From Bacteroides luhongzhouii (lineage in GTDB: Bacteria > Bacteroidota > Bacteroidia > Bacteroidales > Bacteroidaceae): a DNA stretch of 64,000 bases. The stretch covers positions 1,240,001 to 1,304,000 of the forward strand of contig NZ_CP059973.1 in the NCBI RefSeq assembly GCF_009193295.2. The letters run 5' to 3'. This document shows, one piece after another, positions 36,687 through 45,591 of the stretch. The notes under the pieces are model-generated. The model was not told the DNA's origin. It did no database searches and was given only the letters and a program-made list of their open reading frames with translations. A program made the translations under genes and the position numbers. Each line of letters opens with the position of its first letter. Positions within the stretch are counted from its first letter, which is position 1.

Positions 36687-37139
36687 ATGAATCGAATTTT
36701 TCATGCCCGCATCGCCTGGTACCAATATTTCCTGTTGGTGGTGCTTACTGTGAATGCCGTCGGCGCATTGTGGTGTAAATATATCTTAGTGGCGGTACTG
36801 TTTATGTTGATGCTGATTGTAGTGATCGAACAAATTATACACACTACTTATACGTTGACAACAAACGGTGATCTGGAAGTTTCACGCGGCCGTTTTATTC
36901 GTAAGAAGATCATTCCGCTTTCCGAAATTACCGCGGTCAGGAAATACCATTCCATGAAATTCGGCCGTTTCTCGGTGACGGATTATATCTTGATAGAATA
37001 CGGAAAAGGAAAGTTTGTTTCGGTGATGCCTGTCAAGGAACAGGAATTTGCGGAACTACTCGAAAAGAGAATGTTCGCAAAGAAAATAAAGGGCACGGAG
37101 GCAATAGACCCTGTAGACTCTCAAGCGGATGAATCGTAG
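36687..37139 (+). CDS. Small membrane protein with PH-like domain
   Basis: The 150-residue protein starts at ATG 36687 (MNRIFHARIAWYQYFLLVVL). Two hydrophobic segments (about 10-27 and 31-50) form an N-terminal hairpin; the rest (TYTLTTNGDLEVSRGRFIRK, IPLSEITAVRKYHSM, SVMPVKEQEFAELLEKRM) matches the bacterial PH-like domain (DUF1200 type). Such proteins are uncharacterised inner-membrane proteins. It is divergent from nadB and 48 bp before the dihydrolipoyl dehydrogenase gene, so the two may be co-transcribed. Confidence 0.82.
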   Translation: MNRIFHARIAWYQYFLLVVLTVNAVGALWCKYILVAVLFMLMLIVVIEQIIHTTYTLTTNGDLEVSRGRFIRKKIIPLSEITAVRKYHSMKFGRFSVTDYILIEYGKGKFVSVMPVKEQEFAELLEKRMFAKKIKGTEAIDPVDSQADES

Positions 37140-37187
37140 CATGTTTTGATAATAATGAATAATGAAAAGATTAACTGATTATATATT

Positions 37188-38531
37188 ATGAAATATCAAG
37201 TAATTATCATCGGTGGCGGTCCTGCGGGATATACGGCTGCCGAAACTGCCGGTAAAGGCGGTTTGAGCGTATTGCTTATCGAAAAGAATAGTCTGGGTGG
37301 CGTCTGTCTGAATGAAGGCTGTATTCCTACGAAAACATTGCTGTATTCGGCAAAGACTTATGACAGTGCAAAACATGCATCAAAGTATGCAGTCAATATC
37401 CCGGAAGTCTCTTTCGATTTGCCTAAAATAATAGCTCGTAAGAATAAGGTAGTGCGTAAACTGGTGCTGGGAGTGAAAGCGAAGCTGACTGCCAACAATG
37501 TTGCGATCGTATCAGGAGAAGCGCAGATCATTGATAAAAATACGGTTCGCTGCGGGGAAGAAATTTATGAAGGAGAGAATCTGATATTATGTACGGGTTC
37601 GGAAACCTTTATCCCTCCTATTCCGGGAGTGGACGCGGTGAGCTACTGGACGCACAGGGATGCTTTAGACAGTAAAGAATTGCCGGCTTCTCTGGCTATT
37701 GTTGGTGGCGGAGTGATCGGAATGGAGTTTGCGTCGTTCTTCAATAGTTTGGGAGTACAGGTGACGGTGGTTGAGATGATGGATGAAATCTTGGGAGGAA
37801 TGGATAAAGAGCTTTCGGCTTTACTGCGTGCGGAGTATGCGAAGCGGGGCATTAGATTCCTGCTTAGTACGAAAGTGATCGGCTTGTCGCAGACGGAAGA
37901 AGGGGCTGTTGTTTCTTATGAGAACGCGGAGGGAAACGGCAGTGTCATTGCAGAGAAGCTGTTGATGAGTGTCGGCCGTCGCCCGGTGACGAAAGGTTTC
38001 GGGCTCGAAAACCTGAATCTGGAGAAGACAGAGCGTGGCGCTATCAGAGTTAATGAAAAGATGCAGACTTCTGTGCCGGGCGTGTATGTTTGTGGTGACC
38101 TGACAGGATTCTCTTTGCTCGCCCATACGGCTGTTCGTGAAGCGGAAGTTGCCGTACATTCCATCTTGGGAAAGGAAGATGCCATGAGTTATCGGGCTAT
38201 TCCGGGCGTAGTTTATACCAATCCGGAGATTGCCGGAGTGGGCGAAACAGAGGAATCAGCGTCGGCAAAAGGTATCACTTATCAGGTGATCAAACTTCCG
38301 ATGGCTTATTCCGGCCGTTTTGTGGCAGAGAATGAAGGCGTGAACGGAGTCTGTAAAGTATTGCTGGATGAACAGGAACGGGTGATTGGAGCCCATGTAT
38401 TGGGCAATCCGGCTTCGGAGATCATCACTCTTGCGGGCACTGCCATTGAACTCGGACTGACGGCAGCGCAATGGAAAAAGATTGTTTTCCCGCATCCTAC
38501 GGTAGGAGAGATTTTCCGGGAAGCGTTATAA
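37188..38531 (+). CDS. lpdA: Dihydrolipoyl dehydrogenase
   Basis: The 447-residue flavoenzyme has FAD-binding VIIGGGPAGYTAAETAGKGG, the redox-active disulfide in GGVCLNEGCIPTKTLLYSAK (CxxxxC), the NAD-binding SLAIVGGGVIGMEFASFFNS, and the C-terminal catalytic His-Glu pair in the segment FPHPTVGEIFREAL. It re-oxidises lipoamide in 2-oxoacid dehydrogenase or glycine cleavage complexes. No partner subunit is nearby. Length and motifs are normal. Confidence 0.95.
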   Translation: MKYQVIIIGGGPAGYTAAETAGKGGLSVLLIEKNSLGGVCLNEGCIPTKTLLYSAKTYDSAKHASKYAVNIPEVSFDLPKIIARKNKVVRKLVLGVKAKLTANNVAIVSGEAQIIDKNTVRCGEEIYEGENLILCTGSETFIPPIPGVDAVSYWTHRDALDSKELPASLAIVGGGVIGMEFASFFNSLGVQVTVVEMMDEILGGMDKELSALLRAEYAKRGIRFLLSTKVIGLSQTEEGAVVSYENAEGNGSVIAEKLLMSVGRRPVTKGFGLENLNLEKTERGAIRVNEKMQTSVPGVYVCGDLTGFSLLAHTAVREAEVAVHSILGKEDAMSYRAIPGVVYTNPEIAGVGETEESASAKGITYQVIKLPMAYSGRFVAENEGVNGVCKVLLDEQERVIGAHVLGNPASEIITLAGTAIELGLTAAQWKKIVFPHPTVGEIFREAL

Positions 38532-38592
38532 ACGGATTCCGATATCTGCGATCGTTCATTGATGCGGGTATCTTACTGATAAAATCAAATAT

Positions 38593-39798
38593 ATGATGAG
38601 AAAATATATAATCACTCCGGCCTTATTGGCAATAGTTTGTATGGTGATGTGTCATTGTACATTTAATCGTAAAGCGTCAGTTGCCACCAATGAATATTTG
38701 ATTCAGGGCGAATTGGCCAATCTTTCCGACAGCATTGTGATCGGCCTGTATGAGGAGGACGGAAATATTCTCAACTGTGTCTTGAGAGATACGCTTATGA
38801 ATGGACAGTTCTCTTTTCGCGACACGGTTTCTACCACACGGAAAATGCTGATAATGTCTGACAACAGGGGCTTCCCGGGTACATGGCTGGAAGTGTGGAT
38901 CGCACCGGGAGAATACATTGAAATCAAGGGGCAGGACAAACTAGTGAAAACATGGGAAGTAGTAAGCGATGTGCCGGAACAGCAGGAAGAAAACCGCTTT
39001 ACGGCTTGCGCGATGGCTCAACAGAAAGAACTGATGCAATACATGGCAGCGGAATATGACTGGCAACGGATGATGTTCATAGACCATCCGGGCGACCGGG
39101 AGTTTGAAAGTCAGGCCTGGGCCAAAATAGATTCTATCCGGAAACTGTCAATGCCGTTGCAGCAGGAAATCTGGAAAAAGGAAATGGAATACATGGAAGA
39201 AGCGCCCGTCTCCCCAGTGTGGATGGACAGATTATTGTTTTTTGCTTCCATGATGAAATATAAAACCATCATGCCTTATAAAGAAGAGGTGAAAAAACTC
39301 TATGCCCGAATGTCCGAAGCCGATAAACAAACAGATGACGGACAGGAGATTACAGCCTATGTTTATCCTCCCACTACCGTAGGAGTTGGAGATATGATGG
39401 TGGATGGAGACCTATATGATGTGAATGATTCTCTCCATCATATTTCCGAATTCAAAGGAAAATTCATCTTACTTGATTTCTGGAGTAGCGGTTGTGCCCC
39501 TTGCGTGGAGTCGATACCCGAAATGGAGAAGGTGATGGATCTGTATAAGGATAAAATGACTGTGATTAGTATTAGTGAGGATCCGAAAGCACGTTGGAAA
39601 GAGTATATCAAGACGAAAGGAATGGGTGGTAATCAGTGGAACGAACTTCGTAAAGGACGCACCGGTCTTGCCCTAAACTATCAGGTACGGGGAATCCCTC
39701 ATTATGTATTGATTGCCCCTGATGGAAAAATCCAGGATGTATGGTCCGGCTATGGCTCCGGTTCGCTTCTTGGACAGGTAGAGAAAAACTTGAAATAG
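38593..39798 (+). CDS. TlpA-type thiol:disulfide oxidoreductase with DUF4369 domain, lipoprotein
   Basis: The 401-residue protein begins MMRKYIITPALLAIVCMVMC (either of two adjacent ATGs), an export signal with candidate lipidation cysteines. A DUF4369 beta domain follows (about 30-130: YLIQGELANLSDSIVIGLYE), then a helical linker and a thioredoxin-like domain (about 260-400) with LLDFWSSGCAPCVESIPEME holding the redox CxxC (CAPC). These envelope proteins keep cysteines of exported proteins reduced and are common in Bacteroidota. A cis-proline (GIPHYVLI) is present, so it should be active. Confidence 0.92.
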   Translation: MMRKYIITPALLAIVCMVMCHCTFNRKASVATNEYLIQGELANLSDSIVIGLYEEDGNILNCVLRDTLMNGQFSFRDTVSTTRKMLIMSDNRGFPGTWLEVWIAPGEYIEIKGQDKLVKTWEVVSDVPEQQEENRFTACAMAQQKELMQYMAAEYDWQRMMFIDHPGDREFESQAWAKIDSIRKLSMPLQQEIWKKEMEYMEEAPVSPVWMDRLLFFASMMKYKTIMPYKEEVKKLYARMSEADKQTDDGQEITAYVYPPTTVGVGDMMVDGDLYDVNDSLHHISEFKGKFILLDFWSSGCAPCVESIPEMEKVMDLYKDKMTVISISEDPKARWKEYIKTKGMGGNQWNELRKGRTGLALNYQVRGIPHYVLIAPDGKIQDVWSGYGSGSLLGQVEKNLK

Positions 39799-39844
39799 AT
39801 AGAGGTAAGATACTGTCATTTGTTGATGTCATAAACTGTATTGT

Positions 39845-41251
39845 ATGAAAAAAAGTCTTTTGTTGGTCGCCTTTTCAGTTTGTTTGTTGCCACTTTGGGG
39901 GCAACAGAATTTCTCCCGGATAGATTCGCTTATCAAGAAGATGCTCCCCGAAGCATCCGAGGTCGGCATATCCGTCTACGATCTGACGGCTAAGAAATCA
40001 CTTTATAACTATCGTGCGGAGAAACTTTCCCGTCCTGCCTCTACCATGAAGCTGTTGACGGCTATTACCGCACTTTCCCGCCCCGAAGCCAACGAGCCTT
40101 TCCGCACGGGAGTATGGCACGATGGCGTGATAGAGCATGATACCTTGCAAGGCAACCTGTATGTGGTAGGCGGATTCGATCCGGAATTTGACAGCCAGTC
40201 GATGGATTCATTGATAGAAGAGGTAATCACTTTCCCTTTTTCGGTTATTAACGGGCAGGTCTATGGGGACGTTTCAATGAAAGACTCCCTTTATTGGGGC
40301 AGCGGATGGGCATGGGACGATACTCCTGCGGGCTATCAGCCTTATTTGTCTCCATTGATGTTTTGCAAGGGGACTGTGCAGGTTTCTGTCGTTCCTTCTA
40401 CGGTGCAGGGAGATACGGCAAGTGTTTCCTGCCAACCTGTATCTTCCTATTATACAGTAACGAATCAGACGAAAACACGCACCCCTTCTGCCGGGAAATT
40501 CTCTTTCACGAGAGACTGGCTGACGAATGGAAACAATCTCCTTGTTTCGGGTAATGTCACTTCGATTCGAAAAGATGATGTCAACATCTACGATTCTCCC
40601 CGTTTCTTTATGCACACTTTCCTGGAACGCCTTCGTGTGAAAGGAATCACGACTCCCCAGTCGTATGGCTTTGCCGAATTACCTCGCGACAGTGTGAGAG
40701 TAGAGCGTATGGCTTGCTGGAACACTTCCGTGCAGAAAGTGCTGAACCAACTGATGAAAGAGAGTGATAACCTCAATGCGGAAGCATTTCTCTGTCGCCT
40801 GGGAGCGCAGGCTACGGGAAAGAAGCAAGTAGCTGCCGAAGATGGCATTGTCGAAATAATGAAGCTAATCCGCCGCCTGGGGCATGATCCGAAAGACTAT
40901 AAGATTGCCGACGGTTGCGGACTGTCTAATTATAATTACCTCTCTCCTGCCCTGCTGGTCGATTTTCTGAAATATGCGTACTCGCAAACAGAGGTGTTTC
41001 AGATGTTATATAAATCTCTTCCCGTTGGCGGAGTGGACGGAACATTGAAATTCCGGATGAAAGGTACTTCTGCCTTCCGGAATGTTCATGCCAAAACAGG
41101 TTCGTTTACGGCAATAAATGCGCTTGCGGGCTATCTGAAGATGAAGAACGGGCATGAAGTGGCATTTGCCATTATGAACCAGAATGTGCTTTCGGCCGCT
41201 AAGGCAAGGTTGTTTCAGGATAAGGTGTGTGAGGTGATTATCGGGAAATAG
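39845..41251 (+). CDS. dacB: D-alanyl-D-alanine carboxypeptidase/endopeptidase (PBP4 type)
   Basis: The 468-residue protein has a signal peptide (SVCLLPLWGQ) and the penicillin-binding motifs: STMK (SxxK) within LSRPASTMKLLTAITAL, SDNLNAEAF (SxN), and HAKTGSFTAINA (KTG). The insertion between the first two motifs is the family's normal large domain. It trims or cleaves peptidoglycan cross-links in the periplasm. It lies 46 bp after the TlpA-like gene in the same direction. Confidence 0.95.
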   Translation: MKKSLLLVAFSVCLLPLWGQQNFSRIDSLIKKMLPEASEVGISVYDLTAKKSLYNYRAEKLSRPASTMKLLTAITALSRPEANEPFRTGVWHDGVIEHDTLQGNLYVVGGFDPEFDSQSMDSLIEEVITFPFSVINGQVYGDVSMKDSLYWGSGWAWDDTPAGYQPYLSPLMFCKGTVQVSVVPSTVQGDTASVSCQPVSSYYTVTNQTKTRTPSAGKFSFTRDWLTNGNNLLVSGNVTSIRKDDVNIYDSPRFFMHTFLERLRVKGITTPQSYGFAELPRDSVRVERMACWNTSVQKVLNQLMKESDNLNAEAFLCRLGAQATGKKQVAAEDGIVEIMKLIRRLGHDPKDYKIADGCGLSNYNYLSPALLVDFLKYAYSQTEVFQMLYKSLPVGGVDGTLKFRMKGTSAFRNVHAKTGSFTAINALAGYLKMKNGHEVAFAIMNQNVLSAAKARLFQDKVCEVIIGK

Positions 41252-41465
41252 ATGGTGTCATAATACCCAGATTGAAAGACTTACCCCTGCTACAGCTATG
41301 TGTGGCAGAAGTACTTTTCTAAAGAAAAGTGTTTTGACCCCCAAAAAAACAACCAAAGTGGAATCTCGTTGTTGAATCCGATTTCTATGTTGTCGAAGGC
41401 TAAGTGTCTGCTCTTTATGGAGGGTTTATTGATTCTTCTATAACTAATTGATTTTTCTACAAAGA
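41252..41465. other. Intergenic stretch between convergent genes
   Basis: The only structure seen is a weak self-complementary ACTTTTCTAAAGAAAAGT-like region around 41310-41330 and a C5A7 tract. No ORF is credible. The neighbouring 27-bp hairpin is listed separately. Confidence 0.45.
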
Positions 41466-41528
41466 TATAATTGTATTCTCTGGTAAACAAAAATCATTGG
41501 ATTTTGTTTACCAGAGAATACAATTATA
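41466..41528. repeat. Perfect 27-bp inverted repeat, 9-base loop
   Basis: The left arm 41466-41492 (starting TATAATTGTATTCTCTGG) and right arm 41502-41528 are exact reverse complements. They lie 39 bases beyond the stop of the CoA-transferase gene on its downstream side and 215 bases after dacB. A bidirectional transcription end is the simplest reading, though the stem is far longer than needed and no T run follows. Confidence 0.85.
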
Positions 41529-41566
41529 CTTGTTTAGAATCGAATATTGTAAATCCTATATTCTAT

Positions 41567-43066
41567 TTACTTGGTGTATTCAGCCCAATTTATATTCTTC
41601 ATATCGCCACTTTTAGCCAACTCTGCGTGCATACCAAGTGCAGCCTGAATAGCGTGTGGAGTTTGTGCCCGGTTGCCGGCCAGTTTGAGGTAATCCCAAA
41701 GAAGCTCTTTGTAGTCAGGATGAGCACAGTTTTCGATGATGGCTTGTGCACGTTCTTTCGGACTCTTGCCACGAAGATCGGCAACACCTTGCTCGGTGAT
41801 AACGATGTTGACATCGTGCTCCGTGTGGTCGTGGTGGGATACCATCGGTACGATGGCACTGATCTTCCCTTCTTTGGCCACAGACGGACAAGTGAAGATA
41901 GAGATGTAAGCGTTGCGGGTAAAGTCTCCCGAACCGCCGATACCGTTCATCATTTTTGTTCCGCCGATATGGGTAGAGTTTACATTGCCGTACAGGTCGA
42001 CTTCGATGGCTGTATTGATAGAAATGACCCCGAGACGGCGTACTATTTCCGGGCTGTTTGAAATTTCCGACGGGCGGAGAACCAGCTTGTCGCGGAAGAA
42101 ATCCATATCGTTGTAGATACCTTCCAGACAGTCGTTTGTTACAGTCAGTGAGCAGGCACTACCGAATTTGATACGTCCTTCGCGAATCAATCCGATCACA
42201 GAGTTCTGGATTACCTCTGTGTACATTTCGAATGGAGGAATCGTTTTATCACGTCCCAATGCACCAAGCACGGCGTTGGCGATGTTTCCTACACCCGATT
42301 GCAAAGGCAAGAAACTAGACGGGATGATACCACGTTTCATGTCGGCAGCAAGGAAGTCGGCAACATTCTGTCCGATTTTGTCGGTCAACGGATCGGCAGC
42401 AGCGAAAGAACGCGCTTCATCCGGCCAGTTGGTTTCCACTACGCCTATAATCTTTTTCGGGTCTACCTGAACGTAAGGCAGTCCGATGCGGTCACTCGGT
42501 TTATAGATAGGAATCTCGCGGCGGTAAGGCGGGTCGAGCGGTTCGTATACGTCGTGCATACCCATGCCGGATTTGCTGTGTGCGCTGTTCAACTCCACGA
42601 TAATCTGGTCGGCCAGACGGCAGATCGTCGGGGAAATACCACCGGCGGCAGTCAGATAAATCTTTCCGTCGGGAGTCACTTCGCAGGCTTCGATGATGGC
42701 CACGTTTACTTTGCCCATGAATCCGTAGCGCACTTCCTGTGCCATTTGTGAGAGGTGTATGTCGTTGTAGGCAATCTCTCCGTTGTTCACGGCTTTGCGG
42801 AAATCAGCGTTGGTAGTATAAGGGGCGCGGTAGCGGATCGCTTTGGCACGTGACAGTACACCGTCGCAGGACTCTCCTGTCGATGCTCCTGTGAAAATTC
42901 CTACTTGAAACGGGTTTCCTTTCGCATGTTCTGCTTCAGCAATTTTTGCGAGTTCGGCTGTTACAGCCTTGGCCGTTCCGGCGGGAGTAAATCCGCTTAG
43001 GCCGATGTTGTAGCCATGTTTGATCAGGCTTGCAGCTTCTGCTGCCGAAATACGATTGAGTGACAT
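41567..43066 (-). CDS. Acetyl-CoA hydrolase/succinate CoA-transferase family protein
   Basis: The 499-residue protein follows the class I succinate:CoA-transferase pattern: ISAAEAASLIKHGYNIGLSG, GIFTGASTGESCDGVLSRA, the central FEMYTEVIQNSVIGLI block expected to hold the catalytic Glu, NGIGGSGDFTRNAYISIFTC, and DHTEHDVNIVITEQGVADLR. The likely role is moving CoA between succinate and acetate or propionate in the fermentative succinate-propionate route typical of Bacteroides; exact acyl partner is not determined. It is a single gene. Confidence 0.93.
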   Translation of the reverse strand: MSLNRISAAEAASLIKHGYNIGLSGFTPAGTAKAVTAELAKIAEAEHAKGNPFQVGIFTGASTGESCDGVLSRAKAIRYRAPYTTNADFRKAVNNGEIAYNDIHLSQMAQEVRYGFMGKVNVAIIEACEVTPDGKIYLTAAGGISPTICRLADQIIVELNSAHSKSGMGMHDVYEPLDPPYRREIPIYKPSDRIGLPYVQVDPKKIIGVVETNWPDEARSFAAADPLTDKIGQNVADFLAADMKRGIIPSSFLPLQSGVGNIANAVLGALGRDKTIPPFEMYTEVIQNSVIGLIREGRIKFGSACSLTVTNDCLEGIYNDMDFFRDKLVLRPSEISNSPEIVRRLGVISINTAIEVDLYGNVNSTHIGGTKMMNGIGGSGDFTRNAYISIFTCPSVAKEGKISAIVPMVSHHDHTEHDVNIVITEQGVADLRGKSPKERAQAIIENCAHPDYKELLWDYLKLAGNRAQTPHAIQAALGMHAELAKSGDMKNINWAEYTK

Positions 43067-43147
43067 AAATAGTAAATTTCGTGTTAAAATACAGTTGATA
43101 TTTAATAAGTTAATAATTCTATTCGCTTTTCGGATAAGATTTCAGGC

Positions 43148-43169
43148 GCGGATTACACGGATTTCACGG
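43148..43169. repeat. Dispersed-repeat-like motif (GGATTACACGGATTTCACGG)
   Basis: The near-duplicate words GATTACACGG and GATTTCACGG resemble intergenic repeats I associate with Bacteroides genomes. There is only one copy in this window, so its repeat status rests on recollection. Confidence 0.3.
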
Positions 43170-43236
43170 CTCCGGAAAAGTTGGATTGCATAAAACGACA
43201 GCATAATCTGTGTCTGATATGTCTTTATAGTTTTCC

Positions 43237-43698
43237 TCAGTATTTCCGTTGAAGTATTTCTCCCCAGATAATGGCCCGGCGTGCTTCTTCTGCCGAATGA
43301 ATCGTAAAATCTTCTTTATTGTCGGGTGAATCGGGAGGAGTGTTGTAGTGAGCACCTTGCCGGCTGTTTTGCTCATCCTGTGCGACACTGTTGGCAAGGG
43401 ATGCAGCTACGGATACTTCTTCTTTTTTCTTTTTCTGCTTCGAAGTTTGCTGTTTGGAAGACTGTTTAGGGACCGGTTGTTCGCGGGGAATCGGCCGGAG
43501 CAGTTCGTCCAGGGATTTGGGCCTGCCCCAAGCTTCGGGTATGGGAACGGCATCAGGGCTTACTTCAACCGGAGATGGCATTGGGGGAACGGGGTGTTTG
43601 GCTTTAGCCTTTTTCGCCTTACTGTTTTTATTCACCTCTTTGAATATTCCCACAAGAATGACGCCTGCTATCAAGAGAAATTTCAAAAAATCTTCCAT
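43237..43698 (-). CDS. Conserved Bacteroides membrane-anchored hypothetical protein
   Basis: The 153-residue protein has one N-terminal membrane segment (FLKFLLIAGVILVGIF), a lysine/alanine stretch, a proline-rich linker (PVPPMPSPVEVSP), a K-rich low-complexity part (KQQTSKQKKKKEE) and a short conserved end (SAEEARRAIIWGEILQRKY) that looks like an interaction motif. Function is unknown. It is in line with the CoA-transferase gene downstream (170-bp gap). Confidence 0.75.
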   Translation of the reverse strand: MEDFLKFLLIAGVILVGIFKEVNKNSKAKKAKAKHPVPPMPSPVEVSPDAVPIPEAWGRPKSLDELLRPIPREQPVPKQSSKQQTSKQKKKKEEVSVAASLANSVAQDEQNSRQGAHYNTPPDSPDNKEDFTIHSAEEARRAIIWGEILQRKY

Positions 43699-43770
43699 TG
43701 TGCTTCACATCTAAATAGTTATCCGCCAAAGGTAGGCATTTTATCTGGTTTGAACTAACATTTGGACATG

Positions 43771-43807
43771 AAAAAAGGGCAGCTTCACAGCTCCCCTTAA
43801 TTTTTTT
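43771..43807 (+). terminator. Imperfect hairpin plus T7 run upstream of miaB
   Basis: GGGCAGCT and AGCTCCCC form a short stem with one bulge around TCAC, preceded by A6 and followed by seven T residues. No gene ends here on the plus strand, so it may end a small untranslated transcript or act as an attenuator. Confidence 0.45.
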
Positions 43808-43823
43808 AACCTAAACCTTAACT

Positions 43824-43862
43824 ATGAAAAAATCTAATGTTTCTTTCATTGCACAAATGTGA
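43824..43862 (+). other. Possible 12-codon ORF after the hairpin
   Basis: ATG 43824 opens MKKSNVSFIAQM followed by TGA. It lies directly after the T run of the hairpin and could be a leader peptide or chance. No further support is available; coding status is doubtful. Confidence 0.2.
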
Positions 43863-43997
43863 AAAATAAATTTAAATTTGCCAAGTATATGGGTGGAAAA
43901 TGTTTATCCTCTTAACATAAATTACAAATTTGCTTGCCAAATCATCAATTTTTGCGTTATTTCTGTGTCAATTAACTACTTATTGAAAGTGAAGCCG

Positions 43998-44005
43998 TAT
44001 CTTTG
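43998..44005 (+). promoter_or_regulatory. miaB: -7 element for miaB (TATCTTTG)
   Basis: TATCTTTG is an exact TAnnTTTG match 29 bases before the miaB ATG. The -33 element is not obvious. Confidence 0.6.
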
Positions 44006-44034
44006 CATCCGAATTTTTAAACTAAGATTTGAGT

Positions 44035-45408
44035 ATGAACGAATTAACGGGAGCGGACTTTAAATCCGCAACTGAAATGACTGATGACAACAAAAAGTTG
44101 TTTATCGAAACATACGGCTGCCAGATGAACGTAGCCGACAGTGAGGTGATTGCATCGGTGATGCAAATGGCGGGGTATTCCGTAGCTGAAACGCTGGAAG
44201 AGGCTGACGCTGTGTTTATGAACACTTGTTCTATCCGCGACAATGCGGAGCAGAAGATCCTGAACCGCCTGGAGTTTTTCCACTCGCTGAAGAAAAAGAA
44301 AAAGCGCCTGATTGTGGGTGTACTGGGTTGTATGGCCGAACGGGTAAAGGATGATCTGATAACGAATCATCATGTCGACCTGGTAGTCGGTCCGGATGCT
44401 TACCTGACGTTGCCCGACCTGATTGCTGCCGTTGAAACCGGCGAGAAAGCAATCAATGTGGAGCTTTCTACTACCGAAACTTATCGGGATGTGATTCCGT
44501 CGCGTATCTGTGGCAATCATATTTCCGGTTTTGTGTCCATCATGCGTGGTTGTAACAATTTCTGCACTTATTGCATCGTTCCCTATACTCGCGGACGTGA
44601 GCGTAGCCGTGACGTGGAAAGCATTCTCAATGAAGTGGCGGATCTGGTGGCAAAAGGTTATAAAGAAGTTACCCTGTTAGGACAAAATGTCAACTCATAC
44701 CGTTTTGAGAGACCGACAGGAGAAGTGGTTACCTTCCCGATGTTGCTCCGAACAGTGGCCGAAGCCGCTCCGGGGGTACGTATTCGTTTCACGACTTCCC
44801 ATCCGAAGGATATGAGTGACGAAACGTTGGAGGTGATTGCGCAAGTGCCGAATGTATGTAAACATATTCACCTGCCTGTGCAGAGCGGTAGTTCCCGCAT
44901 CCTGAAACTGATGAACCGTAAGTATACCCGTGAATGGTATCTGGACCGGGTGGCAGCTATCAAACGCATCATCCCCGATTGCGGACTGACTACCGATATT
45001 TTCTCCGGTTTTCATTCTGAAACGGAAGAAGATCATGCTATGTCGCTTTCGCTGATGGAGGCGTGCGGGTACGATGCTGCTTTCATGTTTAAATATTCCG
45101 AGCGTCCGGGAACGTATGCTTCCAAACATCTCGAAGATAATGTGCCTGAAGAGGTGAAAATCCGCCGCTTGAATGAGATTATCGCTTTACAGAACCGTCT
45201 GTCTGCCGAATCCAACCAGCGTTGTATCGGAAAGACGTATGAAGTGCTTGTGGAAGGTGTTTCCAAGCGTTCGCGCGATCAGCTGTTCGGCCGGACGGAA
45301 CAAAACCGTGTGGTGGTGTTCGACAGGGGTACGCATCGTGTCGGTGATTTCGTCAATGTGCGTATCACGGAGGCCAGTTCGGCTACGCTGAAAGGGGAAG
45401 AACTCTGA
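44035..45408 (+). CDS. miaB: tRNA-2-methylthio-N6-dimethylallyladenosine synthase
   Basis: ATG 44035 gives MNELTGADFKSATEM and 457 residues. The N-terminal UPF0004 domain holds the auxiliary-cluster cysteines (ETYGCQMN, NTCSIRDNAEQ, LGCMAER), the radical SAM core has CNNFCTYCIVPYTRGRERSR, and a C-terminal TRAM domain (about 390-455) binds tRNA. The enzyme adds the methylthio group to i6A37 in tRNAs reading UNN codons. All clusters are intact, and RGRERSR is the MiaB-type version of the motif. Confidence 0.97.
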   Translation: MNELTGADFKSATEMTDDNKKLFIETYGCQMNVADSEVIASVMQMAGYSVAETLEEADAVFMNTCSIRDNAEQKILNRLEFFHSLKKKKKRLIVGVLGCMAERVKDDLITNHHVDLVVGPDAYLTLPDLIAAVETGEKAINVELSTTETYRDVIPSRICGNHISGFVSIMRGCNNFCTYCIVPYTRGRERSRDVESILNEVADLVAKGYKEVTLLGQNVNSYRFERPTGEVVTFPMLLRTVAEAAPGVRIRFTTSHPKDMSDETLEVIAQVPNVCKHIHLPVQSGSSRILKLMNRKYTREWYLDRVAAIKRIIPDCGLTTDIFSGFHSETEEDHAMSLSLMEACGYDAAFMFKYSERPGTYASKHLEDNVPEEVKIRRLNEIIALQNRLSAESNQRCIGKTYEVLVEGVSKRSRDQLFGRTEQNRVVVFDRGTHRVGDFVNVRITEASSATLKGEEL

Positions 45409-45590
45409 TTTCACCACAGAGGACGCAGAGGACACAGAGGTCTTATTCTCATAGTCGTGGCTGTCTTGTAGTTGTGACTGCCTGTACGGTATGTGGCAAC
45501 TGCGCTTATACAACACATCCTGTGGAGGCTTTGAGGATTAATATAAAAAATCAGTGTTCTTCTGTGTCCTCCGTGTCCTCTGTGGTGAAA
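45409..45590. repeat. 30-bp inverted repeats bracketing the miaB/S24 convergent gap
   Basis: TTTCACCACAGAGGAC begins the left arm just after the miaB stop, and the right arm (45561-45590) is its reverse complement with two mismatches over 30 bases, ending two bases before the S24 gene stop. Each arm contains the near-duplicated word GAGGACACAGA. The 120-base interval has no gene. It likely folds as a large stem that ends transcription from both sides; the CACAGAGGACACAGAGG word also resembles a dispersed Bacteroides repeat. Confidence 0.75.
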
Positions 45591-45591
45591 C

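Noticed and set aside
41296..41490. 64-residue minus-strand ORF between dacB and the CoA-transferase
   Set aside because: It begins in the hairpin arm and shows no recognisable protein features.
41471..42061. 196-residue plus-strand ORF
   Set aside because: It starts inside the 27-bp hairpin and then runs antisense through the CoA-transferase gene.
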